Shown: positions 1 through 6,050 of the stretch, piece by piece | Layout: every line of letters begins with the position of its first letter | How positions within the stretch are numbered: position 1 is the first letter of the stretch | NCBI RefSeq assembly: GCF_021538895.1 | Contig: NZ_JADDRL010000034.1 | Location: forward strand, 1-64,000 | Source: Streptomyces olivochromogenes | GTDB taxonomy: Bacteria; Actinomycetota; Actinomycetes; Streptomycetales; Streptomycetaceae | Direction: 5' to 3' | Length of the DNA stretch: 64,000 nt | Translations under genes and position numbers: made by a program | The notes under the pieces: generated by a model | The model's input: only the letters and a program-made list of their open reading frames with translations | What the model was told of the DNA's origin: nothing | The model's database searches: none

Positions 1-516
1 CTGGGGTGCGTCGTGACGGTCGGGGTGGGTCTGGGCGTCGCTGTTGTGGCGGGTTGGGGTGTCGTTGTCCGGCTGTGTCGCGGGGTTGTTGTCCGGCCGA
101 GGTACATCGTCACTGTCGGGCTGGGGTACGCGGTCGCTGTCCGGCCGGGTCAGGGCGTCGTTGTCCGGCCGTGGGACGGGGTAGTCGTCCGGCCGGGGCA
201 CGCCCTCACAATCTGGCCGGGACGGGGCCTCGCCATCGGGCTGGGGCGGGGTGTCGCCATCGGACCGGGTCACCCGGTCGTCGTCCGCCCGGCATACGCC
301 CTGGTCGTCCGGCCAGGGCAGGTCCCCGGCGTCCGGCCAGGGCAGGTCCCCGGCGTCCGGCCAGGTCACGCCTCCGCCATCTGCCCGGCTTGCGCCGTGG
401 CCCTCCGGGCGGCTTGCGCCCCGGCCCTCCGGGCGGCTCACGCCCCGGCCTTCCGCGCGGCTCACGCCCCGGCCCTCCGGGCGGCTCACGCCCCCGCCCT
501 CCGCCCGGCTCACGCC
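1..516 (-). repeat. 24-bp tandem repeat array encoding octapeptides
   Basis: About 21.5 tandem units of 24 bp. Units nearest the head (about 400-516) are almost identical. One unit is duplicated exactly at 309-332 and 333-356. Units toward position 1 diverge at the DNA level but keep the 24-bp register, with no frame-breaking indel. Confidence 0.85.
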
Positions 517-672
517 GAGGACCACCGCCGCCGTCCCGTCCGGGTCCGGTGGCGAACCGTCGGTCAGTACCTGGAGGGGCAGACCGCGTAGGCGTGCCTC
601 CAGCCTGGCCCAGTCCGCCGCCGCTCTGCCGTCCGTCGCCGGGCCGGCGCTTGCGAGCACCACTCGTTCCAT
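1..672 (-). CDS. Octapeptide-repeat protein with universal-stress-like head (partial, 3' end beyond window)
   Basis: Reading the minus strand from the ATG at 672 gives 224 codons with no stop before the window edge, so the C-terminus is missing. Third codon positions are strongly G/C. Residues 1-52 begin MERVVLASAG, then WARLEARLRGLPLQVL and AAVVLG. This resembles the first strand, first helix, second strand and a later strand of a universal stress protein with the middle removed; that likeness is inference. From residue 53 the protein is 21 consecutive octads in perfect register, starting GVSRAEGG, GVSRPEGR, GVSRAEGR and drifting to forms such as PVPRPDND and RVPQPDSD. The consensus is x-V-[SPT]-R-P-[DE]-x-x. 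A GAGAGG ribosome site lies about 9 nt upstream. It is 114 bp downstream of the Rv1733c-like gene on the same strand, so the two may be cotranscribed. Function unknown. Confidence 0.72.
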   Translation of the reverse strand, partial: MERVVLASAGPATDGRAAADWARLEARLRGLPLQVLTDGSPPDPDGTAAVVLGVSRAEGGGVSRPEGRGVSRAEGRGVSRPEGRGASRPEGHGASRADGGGVTWPDAGDLPWPDAGDLPWPDDQGVCRADDDRVTRSDGDTPPQPDGEAPSRPDCEGVPRPDDYPVPRPDNDALTRPDSDRVPQPDSDDVPRPDNNPATQPDNDTPTRHNSDAQTHPDRHDAPQ

Positions 673-786
673 GAACCTACGCCTCTCTGCCACGCGTCCT
701 CGCCCCGCGGGAGCGAGCCCCCTCCAGCCCCGTCAGCCCTCCAGCCCCCGACCCCCTGCTTCCCGGCCGGTAGGCCAAGCGTCGAG

Positions 787-1368
787 TCAGCCCGTCCGGT
801 GGCCCCAGCGGGGGCCGATCCGGTCCCACTCGCGGTCCCACCCGTCCAGGCGCCGTCGGTCGAGCCGTCGCCGCGCCACCGTGCCGGCGGCGAGGGCGGC
901 GCCGGCCAGGGCGCAGGCGGCGCCGGTGCCGGCCAGTCCCGCTTCGACGGCCGCCTGCGTGCGGCCCGCCGGTTCGGGGACGAGCCCGCCGGTGTCGTCC
1001 TGCCAGACCCGGACCTCGGACCCCGCCTTCAGGCCGGTGTCCACCCGGGCCTCTCCGGTGCGAACGGTGCCGTCCGGCGCCGTCCAGCGCGCCGAGGCCG
1101 GGCTCCGGTCCTCCGCCCGCCGGGACGCGGCGGCGTTCCCGGCGGCGTCGGCGAGAAGTACCGCCCGCACGGGATGCCGCTCGGCACGCTGCCGGGCGAA
1201 CGCCGCCTCCGTGGCCTGGGCCGTCACCAGTCCGGCCGCGGCGCCGCCCAGCAGGACGACCGCCCACACGACCAGCACGGTCCAGGCCTCGACGACGTCG
1301 TCGTGCCGTCGCAAGGGGTTGGTCCGCCACCGCCACAGCCGCTTCCTCGCGCACTGGCTGCCGCGCAT
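787..1368 (-). CDS. Rv1733c-like membrane protein
   Basis: 193 aa. A basic N-terminus (R-W-R-T-N-P-L-R-R) precedes a membrane helix at about residues 28-52. An extracytoplasmic domain of roughly 85 residues follows, then a second helix at about 140-162 and a basic, Trp-rich tail (DREWDRIGPRW). This is the layout of the Rv1733c family, a dormancy-regulon membrane protein of unknown function in mycobacteria. The ATG at 1368 has a GGGGAGGG ribosome site 9 nt upstream. It diverges from the alcohol dehydrogenase gene, and the shared upstream region holds two DevR/OsdR-like boxes. A paralogue with the same layout is at 11533-12165. Confidence 0.8.
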   Translation of the reverse strand: MRGSQCARKRLWRWRTNPLRRHDDVVEAWTVLVVWAVVLLGGAAAGLVTAQATEAAFARQRAERHPVRAVLLADAAGNAAASRRAEDRSPASARWTAPDGTVRTGEARVDTGLKAGSEVRVWQDDTGGLVPEPAGRTQAAVEAGLAGTGAACALAGAALAAGTVARRRLDRRRLDGWDREWDRIGPRWGHRTG

Positions 1369-1505
1369 GGGTCCGCCCTCCCCTTCGTCACCGTCGTCAC
1401 CGTGCCGTCCTCACGTCCACGCTGACAGCCGGGGCGTCGGCGCGGCATGGGCCGACCAGGGGCCGCCGCAGGGCCGGTCGGGCTCCGGTCCCGAGCGCCG
1501 TACAG

Positions 1506-1521
1506 GGGGCCGTTCAGCCCT
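1506..1521. promoter_or_regulatory. DevR/OsdR-like box
   Basis: GGGGCCGTTCAGCCCT: core GGGCC-N4-AGCCC, one mismatch from the window consensus GGGCC-N4-GGCCC. It lies 138 bp upstream of the Rv1733c-like start. Confidence 0.45.
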
Positions 1522-1580
1522 GGAACGGGACGGCAACCGGGTGTGCCTGGGCGGGGACAGATTCCGTCCGGTCGGTCATG

Positions 1581-1596
1581 GGGGCCGGTCGGCCCA
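1581..1596. promoter_or_regulatory. DevR/OsdR-like box, perfect core arms
   Basis: GGGGCCGGTCGGCCCA: perfect GGGCC-N4-GGCCC arms, 101 bp upstream of the dehydrogenase ATG. Confidence 0.55.
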
Positions 1597-1696
1597 AGCG
1601 CGATCCGCCGAGACCGGACAAGCTGGAAGAGCGCGGCAAAACGGGCAAGGCTCCCGCACGCGCGCGACGCAGGACCACGAGGAGGCTGAGGAGCGC

Positions 1697-2764
1697 ATGA
1701 AAGGCTTTGTCTTCCACGGCCCCGGGCAGTCCGCCTGGGAGGAGGTTCCCGACCCCGCCCTCAAGGAACCCACCGACGTGATCGTGCGGGTCGACGCGGT
1801 CTCCATCTGCGGGACCGACCTGCACATCCTCAAGGGCGACGTCCCCGAGGTGCAGCCCGGCACCGTGCTCGGACACGAGGCCGTCGGCGAGATCGTCGAG
1901 GCCGGCGACGACGTTCGGTCCGTACGTCCCGGAGAGCGGGTCCTGATCTCCTGCATCAGCGCCTGCGGACGCTGCCACTACTGCAGAGAGGGTGTCTACG
2001 GCCAGTGCCGGGACGGCGGCGGCTGGATCCTCGGGCACCTGACCGACGGCACCCAGGCCGAGTACGTGCGCGTCCCGTACGCCGACCTGTCCGTGCACCC
2101 GCTGCCCGCCACCGTGGACAACAGGGACGCGGTCCTGCTCGCGGACATCTTCCCGACCGCCTACGAGGTCGGCGTGCTCAACGGGCGGGTCTGCCCCGGC
2201 GACACCGTGGCCGTCGTCGGAGCCGGCCCCGTCGGACTCGCGGCGATCGCCACCGCCCGCCTGTTCGCGCCCGAGCGGATCATCGCCGTGGACCTGGCCC
2301 CGGCCCGGCTGGAGGCGGCCCGGCGGCTGGGCGCCAACGCCGTGGCGGACGTCGAGGAGGCTCCGGCGCAGCTGGTCGCCGACCTCACGGACGGGCTCGG
2401 CGCGGACGTGGTCATCGAGGCGGTCGGCACACCGGAGAGCTTCGAGCTGTGCACCGAGATGGTCCGGCCCGGCGGCCACGTGGCCAACGTCGGCGTGCAC
2501 GGCAGGCCCGCCACCCTGCACCTCGAAGACCTGTGGAACAAGAACGTCACCATCACCACCGGCCTGGTCGACACCCGCTCCACGCCCACCCTGCTGCGCA
2601 TGACCGCCGCCGGCCGGCTGCCCACCGAGCGCATGGTCACCCACACCTTCCCGCTCGACCGCATGGAAGAGGCGTACGACGTCTTCGGCCGGGCCGCCGA
2701 GACCGGCGCGCTCAAGGTGGTACTCGGCGGGGAGCAGCACGAAGTGGCCGTCCGGGCGGCCTGA
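1697..2764 (+). CDS. Zinc-dependent alcohol dehydrogenase (MDR family)
   Basis: 355 aa, normal length for medium-chain zinc alcohol dehydrogenases; it should oxidise or reduce an alcohol/aldehyde with NAD(P). Catalytic zinc ligands are Cys38 (in CGTDLH), His60 and Glu61 (GHE). The structural zinc lobe uses Cys90, Cys93, Cys96 and Cys104. The nucleotide fold shows GAGPVG near residue 177. The ATG at 1697 follows a GAGGAG-like ribosome site. The reading frame stays open far upstream, but that extension is low-complexity and lies over the regulatory boxes, so it is not coding. The next gene starts 19 bp downstream, so they probably share a transcript. Regulon context suggests a role in redox balance under oxygen limitation. 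Substrate cannot be read from sequence. Confidence 0.9.
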   Translation: MKGFVFHGPGQSAWEEVPDPALKEPTDVIVRVDAVSICGTDLHILKGDVPEVQPGTVLGHEAVGEIVEAGDDVRSVRPGERVLISCISACGRCHYCREGVYGQCRDGGGWILGHLTDGTQAEYVRVPYADLSVHPLPATVDNRDAVLLADIFPTAYEVGVLNGRVCPGDTVAVVGAGPVGLAAIATARLFAPERIIAVDLAPARLEAARRLGANAVADVEEAPAQLVADLTDGLGADVVIEAVGTPESFELCTEMVRPGGHVANVGVHGRPATLHLEDLWNKNVTITTGLVDTRSTPTLLRMTAAGRLPTERMVTHTFPLDRMEEAYDVFGRAAETGALKVVLGGEQHEVAVRAA

Positions 2765-2783
2765 CGAGAGGACGTGACGTGCC

Positions 2784-3500
2784 ATGGCCGAGCGGACTCG
2801 GGCACACCCCGAACAGACGCGGGCGCACCCCGAACAGACTCCGACGCACAGGGTCGAGGGCGTTCCGCTGGGCGATCTCGGCCGCCGGCTGGCCACCCGG
2901 CGCTCCCAACTCGGCCTGACCCGGCGGGAGACGGCCACCCGCGCGGGCATGGCGCCCAGCTATCTCGCCTACCTGGAGGAGCACCCCGGCGCCGCGCCGG
3001 GCCCCGGCCCCCTGCTCCGGCTCGCCGAGGCGCTGGAGACGACCGTCAGCGAGCTCACCGGCGGCGAGATCGACCTGCCGCCCGGCCCCGCGCGCGCCGC
3101 CCGCACGCCGGAGTTCACGCAGCTGGAGCCGCCCGAGTGCCGGGCCCTGCTCGCGACACACGGCGTCGGCCGGCTCGCGGTGTCCACGGAGTCGGGGCTC
3201 GTGATCGTGCCGGTCAACTACAGCGTGATCGAGGGTTCCGTCGTCTTCCGCACCACGCTCGGCGCGACACCGGCGCTGGCGGCCGGCTCCCGGGTCGCCT
3301 TCGAGGTCGACCGCATCGACGACGCGTTCAGCCGCGGCTGGAGCGTGCTCGTGCGCGGGGACGCCCGCGCCGTGACCGACGCCGACGAGCAGCGCCTGCT
3401 CGACTCGCAGGCACACAGCACCCCGTGGCCGGGCGGCCGGCGCGATCTGTGGGTGCGCATCGGGCTCGACACCGTCACCGGCCGCCGGATCAGCCTCTGA
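2784..3500 (+). CDS. XRE-type helix-turn-helix fused to PNPOx-like flavin-binding domain
   Basis: 238 aa in three parts. The N-terminal tail repeats TRAHPEQ twice in tandem. An XRE-like helix-turn-helix covers about residues 33-90 (RRLATRRSQLGLTRRETATRAG, ending LAEALETTVSELTGG). A pyridoxamine 5'-phosphate oxidase-like domain covers about 110-238 (GVGRLAVSTESGLVIVPVNY, then SRGWSVLVRGDARAVTD). The C-terminal domain matches the two stand-alone PNPOx-like proteins of this cluster. Such domains bind FMN or related cofactors. Joined to a DNA-binding head, the protein could be a cofactor- or redox-responsive regulator; that is inference. It follows the dehydrogenase by 19 bp. Confidence 0.83.
   Translation: MAERTRAHPEQTRAHPEQTPTHRVEGVPLGDLGRRLATRRSQLGLTRRETATRAGMAPSYLAYLEEHPGAAPGPGPLLRLAEALETTVSELTGGEIDLPPGPARAARTPEFTQLEPPECRALLATHGVGRLAVSTESGLVIVPVNYSVIEGSVVFRTTLGATPALAAGSRVAFEVDRIDDAFSRGWSVLVRGDARAVTDADEQRLLDSQAHSTPWPGGRRDLWVRIGLDTVTGRRISL
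2796..2837 (+). repeat. 21-bp tandem duplication in coding sequence
   Basis: Two adjacent 21-bp units (2796-2816 and 2817-2837), identical at 19 of 21 positions, each encoding TRAHPEQ at the start of the XRE-PNPOx fusion protein. Confidence 0.85.
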
Positions 3501-3523
3501 CGCGGGCCCTTCTCCGGCCCGAC

Positions 3524-3539
3524 CGGGACCGATGGCCCT
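3524..3539. promoter_or_regulatory. DevR/OsdR-like box
   Basis: CGGGACCGATGGCCCT: GGGAC-N4-GGCCC. The GGGAC arm matches the mycobacterial DosR half-site. It lies 73 bp upstream of the next PNPOx-like gene. Confidence 0.45.
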
Positions 3540-3611
3540 CGTCGCGGGGCCCCCGCCGCCGGAGGATGGAGGAGTCAGTGCCGCTGTACCCGGCGAGAGA
3601 CGAGACGGCTG

Positions 3612-4052
3612 ATGTACCCCAACGATGGTTTCCGCGAGCTGGACCGGGAGGAGTGCCTGCGCCTGCTGGCGAAGGTGCCCCTCGGCCGCATCGTGCACAC
3701 GCGTCACGCCCTGCCCGCCGTGCTTCCGGTGAACTTCGGCCTGGACGAGGACGGCGCGGTGCTGCTGCGCACGTCGGCGGCCTCGGAGCTGGTGCGGGCG
3801 ATCGACGGCGCGGTGGTCGCGTTCGAGGCCGATCAGGTCGACGCCGTCGCACAGTCCGGCTGGAGCGTCGTCGTCACCGGGCCCGCGACCGTCGTGACCG
3901 ACCCCGCCGAGCACGAGCGGCTGGTGCGCAGCGGTCCGCGCTCCTGGGTGCCCGCGCCGCAGGAGGTCTTCGTCCGCATCGAGCCCGAGCTGGTCACCGG
4001 CCGGGAGCTGGTCGGCGGCCGCACCCTGTACGGCGTCGACCTGCGCACCTGA
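3612..4052 (+). CDS. PNPOx-like flavin-nucleotide-binding protein
   Basis: 146 aa single-domain split-barrel protein. The family pattern is clear: ECLRLLAKVPLGRIVHTRHALPA, VLPVNFGLD, then VVAFEADQVD and GWSVVVTGPATVV. It lacks the full active site of classical pyridoxamine phosphate oxidase, so FMN or F420 binding in a reductase or sensor role is more likely (inference). It has its own upstream box and is followed by a strong terminator, so it is probably monocistronic. Close relatives in this window are the C-terminal domain of 2784-3500 and the minus-strand gene at 5000-5527. Confidence 0.85.
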   Translation: MYPNDGFRELDREECLRLLAKVPLGRIVHTRHALPAVLPVNFGLDEDGAVLLRTSAASELVRAIDGAVVAFEADQVDAVAQSGWSVVVTGPATVVTDPAEHERLVRSGPRSWVPAPQEVFVRIEPELVTGRELVGGRTLYGVDLRT

Positions 4053-4072
4053 CCCTGACCCCCGAACGACCC

Positions 4073-4103
4073 CCGAACGGCCCCGCCACAAGGGGCCGTT
4101 CGG
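4073..4103 (+). terminator. Intrinsic-type hairpin after PNPOx gene
   Basis: Perfect 12-bp stem (CCGAACGGCCCC paired with GGGGCCGTTCGG) with a 7-nt loop, 20 bp after the stop codon. Confidence 0.75.
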
Positions 4104-4111
4104 CGTGTCCG

Positions 4112-4127
4112 GGGGGCTTTCGGCACC
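4112..4127. promoter_or_regulatory. Weak DevR/OsdR-like box
   Basis: GGGGGCTTTCGGCACC: partial match to GGGNC-N4-GNCCC, 114 bp upstream of the universal stress protein ATG. An inverted repeat GCGGACGA...TCGTCCGC at 4142-4163 also lies in this gap. Confidence 0.25.
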
Positions 4128-4240
4128 TCGGCCCGCCGTCGGCGGACGACGAACATCGTCCGCGTGAGCGCCGTCCCGGCCCGCCCCGGCCGGGATGCCG
4201 CCCCCGAGCGGTGCGGACGCCGACAGGAGGGACACGGGAC

Positions 4241-4978
4241 ATGACTGCCGATCACGTGGTCGTCGGAGTGGACGGCTCAGTGGTCTCCGTACAGGCCCTG
4301 GACTGGGCCGCCGAGGAGGCGGCCCGGCGTGGTGCCGGGCTGCGTGTGCTGTACGCCGTGCCGGACCGCGACGAGGCGGCACCGGTGCTCGGCTCGGCCG
4401 CGGCGCGGGTGTGCGCCCGGCATCCGGGGCTGCCGGTGGAGAGCGTGGCGGCGGAGTGCGGCGCCGTGCGGGCGCTGGCCCGCGCGAGCGAACGGGCCGC
4501 CCTGACCGTCGTGGGCACCCGGGGCCTCGGGCGGCTGTCCGGCGCGGTGTTCGGCTCGGTCGGCCGCCGGCTCGCCGCCCACGCGCGCGGCCCGCTGGCC
4601 GTGGTGCGCGGCGACCACCCGTGCGGCGGCGGGGCGGCGCGGGACGTACTGCTCGGTCTGGAGGGCGACACGGACGGCCGGGCGGCCGCCTACGCCGTCC
4701 AGGAGGCCGAGCGGCGCGGTGGCCGGTTGTGTGTCCTGCACCCCGTCACGCGCCTCGTCCTGGCCAGGCTGCGGGAACAGCATCCGTACGTCGCGTTGGA
4801 GTCCCGGGCGGTCCCCGTCCGCCCGCCGAACGCGCTCCTGGACGCGACCGGCGCGGCCGCGGTCGTGGTCATCGGCTCCCGGCGGCCCGCCGGACGCTCC
4901 GGCCGCCGGCCGGGCCCGGTCGCCCGGTCCCTGCTGCACCGCGCGCGCTGCCCGGTGGTCGTCGTGCCCGCCACGTGA
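4241..4978 (+). CDS. Universal stress protein, two tandem domains
   Basis: 245 aa with two Usp domains. Domain 1 (about 1-122) has VVVGVDGS, ALDWAAEEAARRG and the nucleotide-binding loop region VVGTRGLGRLSGAVFGSV. Domain 2 (about 130-245) is degenerate: GLEGDTDGRAAAYAVQEAERRG and a loop replaced by GSRRPAGRSGRRPG. So domain 1 probably binds ATP, while domain 2 may not. The protein should be cytoplasmic and is typical of DosR/OsdR regulons. It is convergent with the PNPOx gene at 5000. The ATG at 4241 follows GACAGGAGGGACACGGGAC, a good ribosome site. Confidence 0.88.
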   Translation: MTADHVVVGVDGSVVSVQALDWAAEEAARRGAGLRVLYAVPDRDEAAPVLGSAAARVCARHPGLPVESVAAECGAVRALARASERAALTVVGTRGLGRLSGAVFGSVGRRLAAHARGPLAVVRGDHPCGGGAARDVLLGLEGDTDGRAAAYAVQEAERRGGRLCVLHPVTRLVLARLREQHPYVALESRAVPVRPPNALLDATGAAAVVVIGSRRPAGRSGRRPGPVARSLLHRARCPVVVVPAT

Positions 4979-4999
4979 ACGGCGGCGGGTGAGCCGCTC

Positions 5000-5527
5000 T
5001 CAGCCGTCCCCGGGACAGTCGTCGGGCCCGTTGCCGGGGCCGTCGTCGGCCGTGAGGAGGACGCCGGTGACCAGGTCGGGGCGGATGCGCACCGCCAGGT
5101 CCATGGTCTGGTCGATCCAGGGGCGCAACAGCGCCTGGTAGCGGGCGAGTTCCTCCGGGTCGGTGACCAACTGCGCGAAGCCCGTCACCACCACGCTCCA
5201 GCCCAGGTGCGTGTCCGGGTCGATGACGTCGGCCTCATACGCGACGACCACCCCCGGGCCGTCGGAGCGCCGGGTGTGCGAGGTCAGGGCCGCGCCCTCG
5301 TGGGTGCGGATGACGATGTCGCCGCCGTCCAGGACGTGGTTGACCGGGCGGACGGTGGGCAGCGCCTGGCGGGTGAACACGATCCTGCCGAGGGACACGC
5401 TGCCCAGCAGGCGGAGGGCCTCGGCGCTGTCGAGGTCGATCCTGCGGCGCGGGCCTGGGCCGGCCGGTCGTTCGTCGTCGCGGGCCATGGGGGGAATCCG
5501 TACGGGTGTGACGGGTGTGTCGCTCAC
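5000..5527 (-). CDS. PNPOx-like flavin-nucleotide-binding protein
   Basis: 175 aa from the GTG at 5527, chosen because GGAGA lies about 9 nt upstream; the ATG at 5488 (162 aa) is the alternative. The frame is open to 5818, but the extra 97 residues are Arg/Pro-rich and span a regulatory box, so I reject them. Family motifs are EALRLLGSVSLGRIVFTRQALP, VRPVNHVLDG, VVVAYEADVID and GWSVVVTGFAQLV. The C-terminus is rich in Gly, Asp and Pro. It is probably a cytoplasmic cofactor-binding protein of the same regulon and is convergent with the stress protein. Confidence 0.82.
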   Translation of the reverse strand: MSDTPVTPVRIPPMARDDERPAGPGPRRRIDLDSAEALRLLGSVSLGRIVFTRQALPTVRPVNHVLDGGDIVIRTHEGAALTSHTRRSDGPGVVVAYEADVIDPDTHLGWSVVVTGFAQLVTDPEELARYQALLRPWIDQTMDLAVRIRPDLVTGVLLTADDGPGNGPDDCPGDG

Positions 5528-5636
5528 TGCTCTCGGTCTCCGGCCGGTACTCCGGGGTGGTCGTGTCGCACGCCGCCGGGTGCGGCCTCGGACGCTTCGA
5601 TCAGACCATTGGAGCCGCGGCGGCCCGCTCGGCGCC

Positions 5637-5652
5637 AGGGCCGTTCGGCCCT
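5637..5652. promoter_or_regulatory. DevR/OsdR-like box, best copy
   Basis: AGGGCCGTTCGGCCCT: perfect 7-bp arms around a 2-nt centre, the cleanest example in the window. It lies 110 bp upstream of the GTG start of the minus-strand PNPOx gene. Confidence 0.6.
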
Positions 5653-5817
5653 GACTCGCGTCCGGCCGGTCCCGTGCCCGGTGTCCGGGCGGACGGGCTT
5701 CGGGCCGGGCCACGGCAATCCGGTGCCGTGCCGGGGCACGGACGCAGGACGGAGCGACACCGCGGGGGATCGGTGCCGCTCCTGACTCCACTGTCCCGCG
5801 ATCCCGTCCCGGATCCA

Positions 5818-5833
5818 AGGGCCGATCGGTTCT
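5818..5833. promoter_or_regulatory. Second DevR/OsdR-like box upstream of PNPOx gene
   Basis: AGGGCCGATCGGTTCT: intact left arm, right arm with two mismatches. Its distance (about 290 bp) makes a direct role less certain. Confidence 0.35.
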
Positions 5834-6050
5834 CGCGCCGGTCCGGACGGCCCCGACCGGCCGAATCGGGGCGGTGCGCCGGTGGATCCGGCGCCGACGG
5901 GGACGTCCGCACGGGCTGGCCAGGGGATGACCGGCGCCGCGCGGCCGGGCCGGGCGGGGCGGCCGCTCGGTTGGCCGGTTCGCCCGCCGCTCGTGGGCCG
6001 GATCACCCGGTGATCGACCGGTCGTGTCACCGGCCGCCCGGCGGGCCGTG

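Larger units (their letters stand above)
1369..1696. other. Divergent intergenic region with two regulatory boxes
   Basis: No credible gene. It separates the minus-strand Rv1733c-like gene from the plus-strand dehydrogenase and contains inverted repeats at 1506-1521 and 1581-1596, listed separately. The ribosome site of the dehydrogenase lies at its right end. Confidence 0.6.
5528..6050. other. 523-bp intergenic region with boxes and inverted repeats
   Basis: No gene supported. It holds regulatory boxes at 5637-5652 and 5818-5833, a 15-bp palindrome GATCACCCGGTGATC at 6001-6015, and arms CCGGTGA (6007-6013) and TCACCGG (6027-6033). The last two could form the transcription terminator of the dikinase gene, which ends at 6051 on the minus strand. 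Confidence 0.5.

Noticed and set aside
1..516. CRISPR-like array from regularly spaced repeats
   Set aside because: Units are contiguous 24-bp coding repeats without unique spacers.
6..674. Long plus-strand open frames across the repeat region
   Set aside because: They are Arg/Pro/Gly-rich low-complexity translations of the 24-bp array. The minus frame shows regular octads, a sensible head, a ribosome site and G/C-dominated third positions.
5528..5818. 97-residue N-terminal extension of the PNPOx gene
   Set aside because: It is Arg/Pro-rich, lacks a ribosome site and covers the best regulatory box, so the GTG at 5527 is preferred.
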